Below are positions 17,124-26,009 of a stretch of DNA of 64,000 nucleotides, in pieces (position 1 is the stretch's first letter; the number at the start of each line of letters is the position of its first letter). The translations under genes were made by a program, and so were the position numbers. This DNA comes from Candidatus Bathyarchaeota archaeon (lineage in GTDB: Archaea; Thermoproteota; Bathyarchaeia; Bathyarchaeales; SOJC01): positions 745,775-809,774 of the forward strand of contig CP070649.1 of NCBI GenBank assembly GCA_020354575.1, in the 5' to 3' direction. A model generated the notes under the pieces. The model searched no databases and was not told where the DNA came from. It saw only the letters and a program-made list of their open reading frames with translations.

Positions 17124-18479
17124 TTAGGCATACTGAGTAAGTTTTCTTTGAATTCTAGCGTTGGTTATCAGCTCGCTTTTGTTAACCCACTGATTCCTAG
17201 GTATGAGGAATTTTTCAGATAGCCTTGATAGGGCTTCTTCTAGATTGTTGAATTTCATTGGTTGTTGGCACATAGCGTTCCGTACATTTTCCCTTACTTG
17301 CCATACGCCAACAGGCATTATATAGCCAGGTCGAGCTTCACGCAACACGATTACGGTTGCTTGGCGTTGTTCTTTCATTAGAAGTTCACACACAGCTAGT
17401 CTAGCTGCATAATAGCACCCCCCGATGCCTGCATAGGTAGTTCGTCCATCGAAGTCTTCCCAGTCTCCATACATGACAATTTTTCTACCATCTGGATTCC
17501 ATACTGTGCCAGGATACCACGCCTCAATAGCTTCGTAGCTCCAAGAATCAGGAATCATTAAGACTTCAAATTGATTCTCCAAATATGAAGACTCGTAAAG
17601 CCGATATTCATTGATTAACGGAAAGGTTTTAATTTGCTTCATCATGTCTTTGGAAACGATACTATCAACGGCTGTGATACTCCAACGTGTCGGAACCAAT
17701 CGGCGCTGTTTTTCGATTCCGAAAGCTCCAACACTGAAGGCTTTCTGAATTTTCGTCACCATTACTCCTTTATCATATAATTCCAAAACGGCTGGAGAAG
17801 CCTTTAAATCAGTGTCATAGAAAGCCTTCTCAATGTGCTGATCCCAACGTGCAGCATTAACTCTTAGGTCTCTTATGGGGGCAGAGGGGCCAAAAGGTTG
17901 GATGTCATCATTCAAAACTATAAAACCTTTGGGCCGTTTCTTCAAAGCTAGCTCTACATCCGTGGAAGATGACGCCAAAGCTAACTCACGCGTCATATCC
18001 ATTATCTTACCCGCATCTTCATAACGCTGCACATGCACTCTATGTTTTCCCCTGATAAGCATAGAGCGGAAGCCAATTATTTCGTCAATTGGTTTACCAA
18101 ACCACAATTCTGGCAAGTCATACAGACTTGTATCCTCATACACTGGAGGAACCAGTGGACCCGCATAAACATATGGATAACCGATTCGCCCCACAAAAAC
18201 GCTGGGCGGTGAAGCTCCGGCGATTTCTAGGCCCTTAATTGCAGGTATGGTTCGTACAAATGAGTTCAAACGCACCATTAATGAACAACGCGTCTTGCCA
18301 CACAGCATTCGTGAGCCTTTGCATGCGACACATAAACCAGCGCGTTGACCAAAAGCCCACATGTCTCGGTTATCGTATAAATCCTTGGTAAGATTCTTAT
18401 TATCGATTAGGTCTAATATCCAAAGGTTTTCTTTGGTTTTTGATGCGAACTTTTGTGTTTTGATGAACCGCTTTTTCAA
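17124..18479 (-). CDS. nreA: NreA family DNA repair protein
   Basis: Member of the archaeal Nre family, which protects against DNA damage in Haloferax and binds PCNA. The sequence has the N-terminal cysteine cluster (GLCVACKGSRMLCGKTRCS), the long conserved middle (VFVGRIGYPYVYAGPLVPP) and the C-terminal block (ARPGYIMPVGVWQVREN). The last residues, QRKLTQYA, resemble a PCNA-interacting peptide. At 451 residues it has about 45 more at the N-terminus than I expect before the cysteine cluster, so a start nearer MWAFGQRAG is possible. The stop lies 4 bp from that of the zinc-ribbon gene on the other strand. Confidence 0.9.
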   Translation of the reverse strand: MKKRFIKTQKFASKTKENLWILDLIDNKNLTKDLYDNRDMWAFGQRAGLCVACKGSRMLCGKTRCSLMVRLNSFVRTIPAIKGLEIAGASPPSVFVGRIGYPYVYAGPLVPPVYEDTSLYDLPELWFGKPIDEIIGFRSMLIRGKHRVHVQRYEDAGKIMDMTRELALASSSTDVELALKKRPKGFIVLNDDIQPFGPSAPIRDLRVNAARWDQHIEKAFYDTDLKASPAVLELYDKGVMVTKIQKAFSVGAFGIEKQRRLVPTRWSITAVDSIVSKDMMKQIKTFPLINEYRLYESSYLENQFEVLMIPDSWSYEAIEAWYPGTVWNPDGRKIVMYGDWEDFDGRTTYAGIGGCYYAARLAVCELLMKEQRQATVIVLREARPGYIMPVGVWQVRENVRNAMCQQPMKFNNLEEALSRLSEKFLIPRNQWVNKSELITNARIQRKLTQYA

Positions 18480-18561
18480 TATTTGGCACTACGTAAAAAT
18501 GACAAAGGTTCCATAAAAACAAAGTTGAAATCAACGTGCTAATTCGACAGATGAAAAGGCA

Positions 18562-19845
18562 TTAAGGATAACTTCTCCGCATTGTTCGGGGAAATGGGAT
18601 GGTGTCAATTATGTTGTTCAAGCCTAGCATCCACATGAGCAATCGCTCTACACCGAGTCCGAAACCTACATGAGGAACTGTACCATATCTACGCATGTCG
18701 ACATACCATTCATAATCCTCCAAACTCAAGCCTGACTCCTCAATTCTTTTAGTCAACTCCGTTCCATCATCTTCTCTTGCGCCTCCTGTTGTCAACTCTC
18801 CTATTTTGGGCACTAGCATGTCAACTGACATGGCAATTCCTGGCTTGTCCCGGTATGTTTTGCAGTAAAATGCCTTTATCTCCTTTGGATAATCATACAC
18901 GAAAAATGGACCTTGAAAGTCTTCAGCTAAAGCCTTCTCTTCATCAAAACCCATATCTGTACCCCAAGTTATATCAAAACCCTTTCTCTGGAGCCTTTCA
19001 ACTGCTTCTTCATACGTTATTCTGGGAAAGGGTGGTTTTATTTTTATTAACTCTCCAGGGTCAACCTTCAACTCCTCAAGTTCTTTGCTGCAACCCTCTG
19101 CTATTCTTTTGCAGACGAAGCTAACGAGTTCTTCCTCAATTTGCATAACATCGTTTAGGTCTGCGAAGGCCCACTCAGGTTCTACATGCCAATACTCTGT
19201 AAGATGGCGAATAGTTCTGCTCTTCTCTGCTCTAAAAGAGGGTGCGCAAGTGTAGACCTTCTCCAAGGAATAAATTAGAATCTCGGAATATAATTGGGCG
19301 CTTTGTGTCAGATACAGATCTCGATCAAAATATTTGGCACTAAACAGAGTAGCGCCACCTTCACATGCACTAGTTATGAACATGGGAGGCGAGATTTCTA
19401 TAAATCCCCTTTCTCTGAAGAAGCTATGCATAGCCCAAAGAACCTCGCTCCTAATTCGCATGATAAGGTTCATTTTCCTACTTCGAAGCCACAAGTGTCT
19501 AACATCTCTAAGGAACTCCTCGCTAAGATCTTTGGCAATTGGGAATTTCTCAGCTAACCCGATTATAGCAATTTCATCCACAGTAATTTCGTATTCCCCT
19601 GGGGCACGCTTTTCTTTTCTCACAGTCCCACTAAGAGAAGCAGAGGATTCAATTGTAATTCTCTGCGCTTCTTTCCAAGCCTTTGAGCCTTCCTTTATGG
19701 TGGATTGGATTATTCCAGTTGCATCTCGTATAAGGAGGAAAATGGTTTTCTTGCTTTCTCGTTTCCTGTAAACCCATCCCCGCATAAACACATGTTCATC
19801 TTCATAATTGCCCGTAAGAATCTCTTTTACTGTTGTGAAGGACAT
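18562..19845 (-). CDS. asnS: Asparaginyl-tRNA synthetase
   Basis: Class IIb aminoacyl-tRNA synthetase that charges tRNA-Asn. The OB-fold anticodon-binding domain occupies about residues 1-105 (VFMRGWVYRKRESKK). Class II motif 2 (FRAEKSRTIRHLTEYWHVE) and motif 3 (GFGLGVERLLMW) follow, ending IDTIPFPRTMRRSYP. AsnRS rather than AspRS is favoured by the 427-residue length and by the pocket sequences SACEGGATLF, EIKAFYCK and MLVPKIGELTTGGARED. The N-terminus MSFTTVKEIL fits the family. It has a 105-bp gap to the prenyltransferase gene and no operon partner. Confidence 0.92.
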   Translation of the reverse strand: MSFTTVKEILTGNYEDEHVFMRGWVYRKRESKKTIFLLIRDATGIIQSTIKEGSKAWKEAQRITIESSASLSGTVRKEKRAPGEYEITVDEIAIIGLAEKFPIAKDLSEEFLRDVRHLWLRSRKMNLIMRIRSEVLWAMHSFFRERGFIEISPPMFITSACEGGATLFSAKYFDRDLYLTQSAQLYSEILIYSLEKVYTCAPSFRAEKSRTIRHLTEYWHVEPEWAFADLNDVMQIEEELVSFVCKRIAEGCSKELEELKVDPGELIKIKPPFPRITYEEAVERLQRKGFDITWGTDMGFDEEKALAEDFQGPFFVYDYPKEIKAFYCKTYRDKPGIAMSVDMLVPKIGELTTGGAREDDGTELTKRIEESGLSLEDYEWYVDMRRYGTVPHVGFGLGVERLLMWMLGLNNIIDTIPFPRTMRRSYP

Positions 19846-19950
19846 AGCATTTCTCCTTCTAATTCTTCATTGCTAACCTAAATATTTACAGTTTGAACCT
19901 CTAAACAGAGTCCTTGCTGAGCGCCCCTACTGAGCGATTATTGTCCTAGT

Positions 19951-20814
19951 TTACGTGAAAGTCCCCAGAAGGAAAGCTAATAATCCACTGAAAAACCAAA
20001 GCAAATTACGATTCTTAATATTCCTAGCATTTTCTTTTGAAGGATTTAGTAAAAGCAGCATTGAAGCTAAACCTAACCCAATATCCGTAAGAACCACAAA
20101 AGGAAGATACCAAAAGGACGCAATACCTAAAATCCGTGGCAACGGGGTCAATGAAACAGCAGAAAGATAGAATGCTGCAGCTGCTATCGCTGCCTTTTTC
20201 TCTCCTAAAGATACAGCAATTGTTTTTATTTGATTCTCTCTGTCACCTTGAACGTCAACAATTCCCTTTGTGATTTCCCGTCCAGTATTTGAAAGAAAAA
20301 CCATTGCTGCAAAGATGCTCATTGATGGAATAAGACCTTGACCGATCGCATAACTTCCATAAACAAAGGGTATTGCAATACAGATACTTACCAATAAATT
20401 TCCAGGTAACCCAGTGCTTTTACCCTTTGTTACATACAATATGACAATGATCCAAGAAACTGAAGCGATAGCTAGACATTCCCAATTAGCAATCCCCCCC
20501 GTCAAAAAGGCAGCTGATAAGCCAGCCAAAGTCAAAAGGAAAGCGATTCCTAACGCTTCTCTGGGGCTGATTAAACCACTTGGGATCGGTCGACTCGGTT
20601 CATTTAAAGAATCAATCTTTCTATCGTAATAGTCATTTATCGCCATGGCTGCAGCAGTCAGAAGAAAACCTGTGGAGAAACCTAATAATAAACTTTGGAC
20701 CTGCTGTAAAAGTATGTTTTTGTTGGCGAGCGCAGCTCCTACAATTACCGCAAATCCCATCATTATACAATTAACTGGTCGGATTAATCGAACTAAAGCT
20801 CCCATTTTTTTCAT
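19951..20814 (-). CDS. UbiA prenyltransferase, probably digeranylgeranylglyceryl phosphate synthase
   Basis: Integral membrane prenyltransferase of 287 residues with about eight hydrophobic segments. The first Asp-rich motif is NDYYDRKID, followed by NEPSRPIPSG, and the second is DVQGDRENQIKT. In archaea this subfamily usually adds the second geranylgeranyl chain to geranylgeranylglyceryl phosphate during membrane lipid synthesis. ATG 20814 follows GGAGAT at a 3-nt spacing; the frame extends 11 codons further upstream but without a ribosome site. Related UbiA enzymes make quinones or haem, so the exact substrate is inferred. Confidence 0.85.
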   Translation of the reverse strand: MKKMGALVRLIRPVNCIMMGFAVIVGAALANKNILLQQVQSLLLGFSTGFLLTAAAMAINDYYDRKIDSLNEPSRPIPSGLISPREALGIAFLLTLAGLSAAFLTGGIANWECLAIASVSWIIVILYVTKGKSTGLPGNLLVSICIAIPFVYGSYAIGQGLIPSMSIFAAMVFLSNTGREITKGIVDVQGDRENQIKTIAVSLGEKKAAIAAAAFYLSAVSLTPLPRILGIASFWYLPFVVLTDIGLGLASMLLLLNPSKENARNIKNRNLLWFFSGLLAFLLGTFT

Positions 20815-20911
20815 GTAATCTCCAGCCCGCAATCTCCAAAGTCGCATCTAAATTGTACAATAGAGAAGGATATGCGTGCTCATTCTAATTATTTTTACGA
20901 GTCCGCATCCA

Positions 20912-22348
20912 TTATTCAACGTGTACTCGATATAAATCGATGTCTTCTCTCATTACCCTTGTTAATTCCAAGAACTCTCTTACGGATCGCTTTACATCTT
21001 TTGATTGAGTTACATACCGACCTACAACTAGAATGTCAGCACCTTTTTCCAGAGCTTCTACTGCAACTTCAGGAACTATACCACCCGCAACAGCAACTAA
21101 GAACTTTTGACCTGCAAAAGCCTGCTTTAGCTCTTGTATGCGCTCTAAACCATGCGTCCGACCCGTTTCTGTATCGATACCACGATGTAATACGACAATG
21201 TTTGGTAATTCTTTAAGCGTCGTGAGTTTACTAACTGGATCCTCCACATTCATCATATCAACTACAGCATATATCCCCAGTTTTTTGGCTTCGTAAATGA
21301 ATTTGTTTAAAGTCTCCTTTGCTGCAACTCCCGCAGCTACGACAGCATCTGCTGTTTCTTCAAAAGCCAAATCAACCTCGACTTTTCCGACATCTAATGT
21401 CTTCAAGTCCGCAATGATGAATATATCCTTGGCAATCTCTCTAAGCTCTTGAACCACCCTGACCCCATACTTTTTCAGTAGGGGAGTACCAACTTCCAGA
21501 ATTATTCTGTCACTATCTGGAAGATTTTTTATTATGCTTTTAGTTCTTTCAAGGCTTGGAATATCCAAGGCAATCTGCAAGTATGGGGGTCTCCATAACC
21601 TAGGCACTTTAAAGCCCATTATGGGGTGTTTTGCCCTGTCCTTGTCGTACATAATCTTATCGAGCGGTGGATATTTATCTAAGGCCCTCCTTAGCGCCAA
21701 TCTTGTCGCGCCATAATTGTAGTGATATATCTTTCTGTAATCTTTAGCATTGGGATGAATAAACGCGCTACATACAACAACCCAATCTTCCACCTTATCT
21801 TTGGGAATAACTCCATCCTCAACAGAATCTGCCACTGCTTTTGCTGCTGCTGCTTGTGCTGGACCAAATATTTTACCCACTTGTTCAAGGTTTTTCACCG
21901 TTACCTTTGGAATCAAAAGGGTGTACGGTTTTGGAGGAAGGTTCGGTCTTATAACTGCAAGAAGAGGAGTGTGCCCTGCAGATAGATTCAACATGCCAAA
22001 AGCGAAAGCATCTCCAACTGGTCCATGTTTGTCTCCAACTAATAGATCAATATGGGCCACCTCATCTCCTTCGCCAACCAAGGCTTCTCCGATAAGATAT
22101 GCGGGTTGAACCATTTCCTTATCCGCACTGCTTTTAGAGGTTACTATTTCTCTATATATGTGATTGAACTTCACGTCAAAATCCTTCATCCATTCATACA
22201 AAGTATCTCGATGGATCTTTAGATGCTTAGCAGTGCCTGCTATTGTCGGTTTTTTCTGAGTTTTGCGAAGCTGCGTGATGATTGCTTCGCGTAACTGTCG
22301 GATAAACTGCTCTTTATTTGCTGGTTTTTTGCTAGTTATTGTCGACAT
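20912..22348 (-). CDS. HTH-Fae-Hps: formaldehyde-activating enzyme / hexulose-6-phosphate synthase with N-terminal HTH
   Basis: Bifunctional C1 enzyme. The Fae domain joins formaldehyde to tetrahydromethanopterin (residues about 79-245, EALVGEGDEVAHIDLL with catalytic H99). The Hps domain (about 255-478; LEVGTPLLKKYG, DLKTLDVG, VAGGIVPE) interconverts ribulose-5-phosphate plus formaldehyde with hexulose-6-phosphate. Fae-Hps fusions are known in archaea at about 390-410 residues. This one has about 80 extra N-terminal residues with a helix-turn-helix (about 35-58: IAGTAKHLKIHRDTLYEWMK). The ATG at 22348 is chosen over a TTG four codons upstream. An inverted repeat flanks the promoter, so self-regulation is plausible. 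Confidence 0.92.
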   Translation of the reverse strand: MSTITSKKPANKEQFIRQLREAIITQLRKTQKKPTIAGTAKHLKIHRDTLYEWMKDFDVKFNHIYREIVTSKSSADKEMVQPAYLIGEALVGEGDEVAHIDLLVGDKHGPVGDAFAFGMLNLSAGHTPLLAVIRPNLPPKPYTLLIPKVTVKNLEQVGKIFGPAQAAAAKAVADSVEDGVIPKDKVEDWVVVCSAFIHPNAKDYRKIYHYNYGATRLALRRALDKYPPLDKIMYDKDRAKHPIMGFKVPRLWRPPYLQIALDIPSLERTKSIIKNLPDSDRIILEVGTPLLKKYGVRVVQELREIAKDIFIIADLKTLDVGKVEVDLAFEETADAVVAAGVAAKETLNKFIYEAKKLGIYAVVDMMNVEDPVSKLTTLKELPNIVVLHRGIDTETGRTHGLERIQELKQAFAGQKFLVAVAGGIVPEVAVEALEKGADILVVGRYVTQSKDVKRSVREFLELTRVMREDIDLYRVHVE

Positions 22349-22380
22349 AATCTTGCTCAAAGAAATCTACTGTCTTAGTC

Positions 22381-22428
22381 GTATTTAAAAATGTCGGATT
22401 TTAAATCAATTAAGCTATATATCCGACA
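22381..22428 (-). promoter_or_regulatory. Promoter of HTH-Fae-Hps with inverted repeat TGTCGGAT / ATCCGACA
   Basis: On the minus strand a TATA-like TTTTTAAATAC (22381-22391) sits about 35-40 nt upstream of ATG 22348. Immediately upstream of it an 8-bp perfect inverted repeat, TGTCGGAT (22392-22399) and ATCCGACA (22421-22428), is separated by 21 bp. A related CCCGACA (22464-22470) lies further upstream and a GTCGAC palindrome overlaps the start codon. The position next to the TATA/BRE suits an operator or activator site, plausibly bound by the HTH domain of the gene product. Confidence 0.5.
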
Positions 22429-22574
22429 ACTTATACTGCGCTGTATGTTGCCATGCCATGATGCCCGACACCCTTTGCATACAAACATGTTACAAAGAGT
22501 ACATAATAACATCGCATGCATACAATATACTGGTAGAACTCTCAAATCATAGAAGAGGAGGAAGAGAGATGATA

Positions 22575-23048
22575 TCATTCTCTCGGTTTGAAGTACTTGA
22601 TGTCGTTAATGTTTCCTTTCCTATTAGGCTGAGGCTTAAACACAGCTTCGACTTTCATCCCGATTCTAACCTGGCTGGGTCTTACCTCGCCTAATTTATG
22701 AACCAGACCACCTTCTGCACCATTAAATTTTATTAGGGCATATATTTCTGGATCTTTGAGTTCAGTGCCATTGATATCAATATGGGCTACCGTAAACGTA
22801 TGAACGACACCTTGTATTCCTAGATCTACCCACTCAGCAAGTTTTGCAAAGCATTTTTCACAATAGAGTTTTGGTGGGACAAAGACGTAATTGCAATGTT
22901 TGCATTTTGCACCGAGGATGCGTCCGTTTTCTTTTATCTCAATGAAGAACTTCTCACAAGCAATGCCTAAGGTATAGATATAGTCTGTCTCCATGTGTCC
23001 CGGCCAATGAAGCATCTGTCTAGTATCTGTTATTTTTTCAATCGCCAT
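22575..23048 (-). CDS. DUF35 OB-fold / zinc-ribbon protein (second of pair)
   Basis: Accessory protein of 157 residues with a rubredoxin-like zinc ribbon (CKHCNYVFVPPKLYCEKC) followed by a DUF35 OB fold ending in NDIKYFKPRE. DUF35 proteins form complexes with thiolase-fold enzymes, where they bind the CoA moiety, as in archaeal thiolase/HMG-CoA synthase and bacterial steroid-degrading aldolases. ATG 23048 follows GGAGTG that overlaps the upstream stop. It is the last of four tightly spaced genes (5-6 bp gaps) with two thiolase-like proteins. It shares the C-terminal DIKYFKP signature with the preceding DUF35 gene. Confidence 0.88.
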   Translation of the reverse strand: MAIEKITDTRQMLHWPGHMETDYIYTLGIACEKFFIEIKENGRILGAKCKHCNYVFVPPKLYCEKCFAKLAEWVDLGIQGVVHTFTVAHIDINGTELKDPEIYALIKFNGAEGGLVHKLGEVRPSQVRIGMKVEAVFKPQPNRKGNINDIKYFKPRE

Positions 23049-23053
23049 GTTTA

Positions 23054-23566
23054 TCACTCCATAGGTTTGAAATATTTTATATCTGTGATCGTGCCCGTTC
23101 GTTCTTCTGGAAGCTTCCAAACAGCTTTAACCTTCATACCGAATTTAATCGTCTTCCAATCGTCAATTTCACCCAACAAGTGTAATATCCCCATTCCCTT
23201 TGATGCGCCATCCAAGTCGATTACTGCAACGAGTATTGGCTCTTTGATGCGACTGGCGTCCCCTGCCACATAGGAGACCGAATACGTGTTGATGGTGCCG
23301 GTATCTTTGACGTTAGTGTATCCATCGACTGGTCTGAAGCATTCTTCACAGAAGGCTCGGGGAGGAACCATGATTCGTTGACATTTCTTACAGGAGGAAC
23401 CTACAATCTTACCTTTTTTTAGTCCCTCTAAGAAGCGACTCATGGCAACACCTGCGCTCCACAAGTATTTTACATTGGGTCGATGCTTGATTGTTGGTAC
23501 TCTTCCTTCTCTGATATCGCGACCTTTCAGCGATTCGCCAGGAAAATGCTTAATCTTCTCACTCAT
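23054..23566 (-). CDS. DUF35 OB-fold / zinc-ribbon protein (first of pair)
   Basis: Paralogue of the next gene in the operon, 170 residues. An N-terminal extension of about 45 residues precedes the zinc ribbon (CKKCQRIMVPPRAFCEEC) and OB fold (TITDIKYFKPME). ATG 23566 is preceded by GAGGAG and lies 5 bp from the stop of the thiolase-like gene. Two DUF35 proteins matched with two thiolase-like proteins suggest either two heteromeric complexes or one mixed complex. Confidence 0.88.
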   Translation of the reverse strand: MSEKIKHFPGESLKGRDIREGRVPTIKHRPNVKYLWSAGVAMSRFLEGLKKGKIVGSSCKKCQRIMVPPRAFCEECFRPVDGYTNVKDTGTINTYSVSYVAGDASRIKEPILVAVIDLDGASKGMGILHLLGEIDDWKTIKFGMKVKAVWKLPEERTGTITDIKYFKPME

Positions 23567-23571
23567 CTTTT

Positions 23572-24738
23572 TCAACTCCTCATTACAACAACTGAACCAT
23601 ATTGCATCAAGTCGCCCCAAGCCTGAGCAAGACCTGTTCTTGGATCTCCCTTTACCTGTCTTTTACCGGCTTCGCCTCTTAATTGCCAGAAGATTTCGCA
23701 GCATTTCATCAAACCTGCAGCAGCTATAGGGTTTCCAACACCCAACAATCCACCCGATGGATTAATAGGTAGATCACCATCCCTTTGAGTCACGCCTTCT
23801 GCTGTTAGTTTAGGTGCTTGTCCTTTGCGAGCGAGCATTAGACCTTCCATATGATGCAATTCCTTGTAGTCAAAGGGGTCATACACCTCGGCAACGTCAA
23901 TTTCTTTTGGGGGGTTTTTAATCCCTGCCATCTTGTAAGCCATTTGTGCTGCACCTTGCACGTATTTGGGATAGTACAGATCTCGATTTGTCCAGAAAGT
24001 TGTATCGATGCACCAGCCTACACCATCTATCCAAACTGGGTTATCAGTTATTTTCTTGGCAACATCCTCAGAAGCCAAGATTAAGGCTGCACCGCCATCG
24101 CTTGTTGGGCTGATATCAAGCCTCTGAACGGGCCAACACATCACTTCTGAATTGAGAACATCTTCTATCGTTATGTTGGCTCCTAACTGGGCACAAGGAT
24201 GATCTAGGGCATTGCGTTTGTTCTTTACGGAGACCCGTGCAATATCTTCTTTCTTTATTCCATGAACGTGCATGTACCTATGCATTTCGAGAGCAAATAT
24301 CCAGATTAATGTCACCCCAAGAGGTCTGCTATAGATTGGATCAAAGATAGTTGTAAAGGCGTATGCAGGATGGGGATAACAAGACGACATCTTCTCCTCT
24401 GCCACCACCATGCATGTATCAAACTGACCCGAGGCAATATGCCACCACCCAGCATCGATCGCAAAAACACCAGTCCCTCCGCCTACAAATACCCTTGAGT
24501 AGGGTTTCCGCCATGCCCCCGCACCATCAGCAAGATATTCGCCTTTCATGTGAACGCCATCAAAGGCATCTGGGGCTGTCCCCATAACAACGCTTTCGAT
24601 ATCTTTTAACTCAAGTCCTGCTTGATCTAAAGCCATATTTGAGGCTTCCCAAGCTAGTTCTTTTCCCGTCTCTTTCAAGTTACGTCTAAACAACGTCATA
24701 CCTGCGCCAATTACGGCCACTCTTTTCTTTCCAAACAC
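23572..24738 (-). CDS. Thiolase-fold protein without the catalytic Cys and His
   Basis: SCP-x-type thiolase homologue, 388 residues. The nucleophile region reads FVGGGTGVFAID (about 84-95), with glycine in place of the cysteine. The C-terminal block reads NPSGGLLGVGNP, with N336 in place of the catalytic histidine. The third conserved site, usually VHDCF, reads VYDPF (Y286). It therefore cannot be a standard acetyl-CoA acetyltransferase. The best-known thiolase-fold proteins with lost Cys/His and DUF35 partners are Ltp2-type retro-aldolases that use tyrosines. GTG 24738 starts the gene, with GGGTGA overlapping the upstream stop. It is in an operon with a second degenerate thiolase and two DUF35 genes. 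Confidence 0.88.
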   Translation of the reverse strand: MFGKKRVAVIGAGMTLFRRNLKETGKELAWEASNMALDQAGLELKDIESVVMGTAPDAFDGVHMKGEYLADGAGAWRKPYSRVFVGGGTGVFAIDAGWWHIASGQFDTCMVVAEEKMSSCYPHPAYAFTTIFDPIYSRPLGVTLIWIFALEMHRYMHVHGIKKEDIARVSVKNKRNALDHPCAQLGANITIEDVLNSEVMCWPVQRLDISPTSDGGAALILASEDVAKKITDNPVWIDGVGWCIDTTFWTNRDLYYPKYVQGAAQMAYKMAGIKNPPKEIDVAEVYDPFDYKELHHMEGLMLARKGQAPKLTAEGVTQRDGDLPINPSGGLLGVGNPIAAAGLMKCCEIFWQLRGEAGKRQVKGDPRTGLAQAWGDLMQYGSVVVMRS

Positions 24739-24744
24739 TTCATT

Positions 24745-25905
24745 TCACCCTTTGTAATTGCTCAAAACTGCTACTGCACCCGTGGCTGTTGGAATGCCTC
24801 GCCATGATTGTGCTACCCCAATTTCTACATCGGACAATTGTCTATTTCCTGCCTGTCCTCTTAACTGAAGTACAACTTCCTGCAAACGCTGCAAACCCGC
24901 TGCTTCCAAGGGCCACCCCATTCCAAGCATTCCCCCTGAAGGGTTTATCGGAAGATAACCATCAAGCTGAGTGATGCCTTCTTCAGTTAATTTACCTGCT
25001 TCGCCAGATCTACAAAGCTTTAAAGCTTCCATGTGCTGAAGTTCCTTGTAAGAAAATAGGTCATCCACTTCTGCAAAATCAACCTCAACGCTAGGAGTCA
25101 TAATTCCCGCTTTCTTGTAGGCCATTTCTGCAGCAAGGCGTGCGTAGATTGCCTTGCTCCAACATCTAGTCTCTAATGATGGAGTCTCGCTTGCCCAACC
25201 AACGCCTTTTATCCACACTGGATTTTCATTGAGTTTTGTAGCGACTTTATCAGACGCCAGTATTATTACTATGCCCCCATCTGCTGGTTTGCTGATTTCA
25301 ATCTTTTTTAGAGGATAAAACTGCATGTCAGAATTCAATACATCCTCAACATCAACATTTGCACCATAAGCTGCAAAAGCGTTTGATAATGCGTTTCCTT
25401 TATTCTTGGCAACGATCATTGCACATTGGTCTCTAGTATTTCCTGTTGTGCATAGGAAGCGGTTCATTTCCATCCCTGCAACGTAAAATGGGTGTCCTCC
25501 AAGGGGTCGGTTGAGTATTGGATCCATCGCAAATGAAACAATGTCATGTAGTGTAAGTATGTCGGAAGGTTTGCCATGTGACTCCAATGCTACTGTGTTG
25601 AAGTAGCCTGTTTTTATAAGCATATACGCTGTGGCTAGTCCAATGATGCTATCCCCTGAAACTGTGAATAAGTGGCGTAGTACTGCTCCCAATTGGTCGG
25701 GGACAAATTCGTCGAAAATGCTGAAACCTTCCCAATAGTCTTCAGCAACAGAGATAAAGGCATCAATGTCTTTCCGAGGATTAATGTTTCCAGCATCCTG
25801 GTAAGCTCTTGTAGCTGCTTCGAACATCATTTCCTTGTAAGAAATCTCTGGCGTTACAGATTTGAAACCTGTACATCCAACGCCGACAATAGCAACTTCT
25901 CTCAT
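24745..25905 (-). CDS. Thiolase-fold protein without the catalytic Cys and His (first gene of operon)
   Basis: Second degenerate thiolase, 386 residues, alignable over its length with its downstream neighbour (for example DVEDVLNSDM versus TIEDVLNSEV). The nucleophile region is FTVSGDSIIGLAT (80-92) with no cysteine at the expected place, the HDCF site is VDDLF (D281), and the glycine-rich block is GGMLGMGWP with W331 replacing His. The two proteins differ at all three sites, so a heteromer with one structural partner is possible. It heads the four-gene operon; a TATA-like CTTTATAATTCC on the minus strand lies about 45-55 nt upstream. Confidence 0.87.
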   Translation of the reverse strand: MREVAIVGVGCTGFKSVTPEISYKEMMFEAATRAYQDAGNINPRKDIDAFISVAEDYWEGFSIFDEFVPDQLGAVLRHLFTVSGDSIIGLATAYMLIKTGYFNTVALESHGKPSDILTLHDIVSFAMDPILNRPLGGHPFYVAGMEMNRFLCTTGNTRDQCAMIVAKNKGNALSNAFAAYGANVDVEDVLNSDMQFYPLKKIEISKPADGGIVIILASDKVATKLNENPVWIKGVGWASETPSLETRCWSKAIYARLAAEMAYKKAGIMTPSVEVDFAEVDDLFSYKELQHMEALKLCRSGEAGKLTEEGITQLDGYLPINPSGGMLGMGWPLEAAGLQRLQEVVLQLRGQAGNRQLSDVEIGVAQSWRGIPTATGAVAVLSNYKG

Positions 25906-26009
25906 TTTTCTACCTCTTTTAACGAAAGAAATAGTTTAGTAGTAACAAGGAATTATAAAGTCTTTGCGAAAGATATGAAAAAATATGCGTATTGAATTGG
26001 TGAGACTTA

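Noticed and set aside
22375-22578. 67-codon minus-strand frame upstream of Fae-Hps
   Set aside because: It spans the TATA box and inverted repeat of the Fae-Hps promoter and has cysteine-rich, non-protein-like composition.
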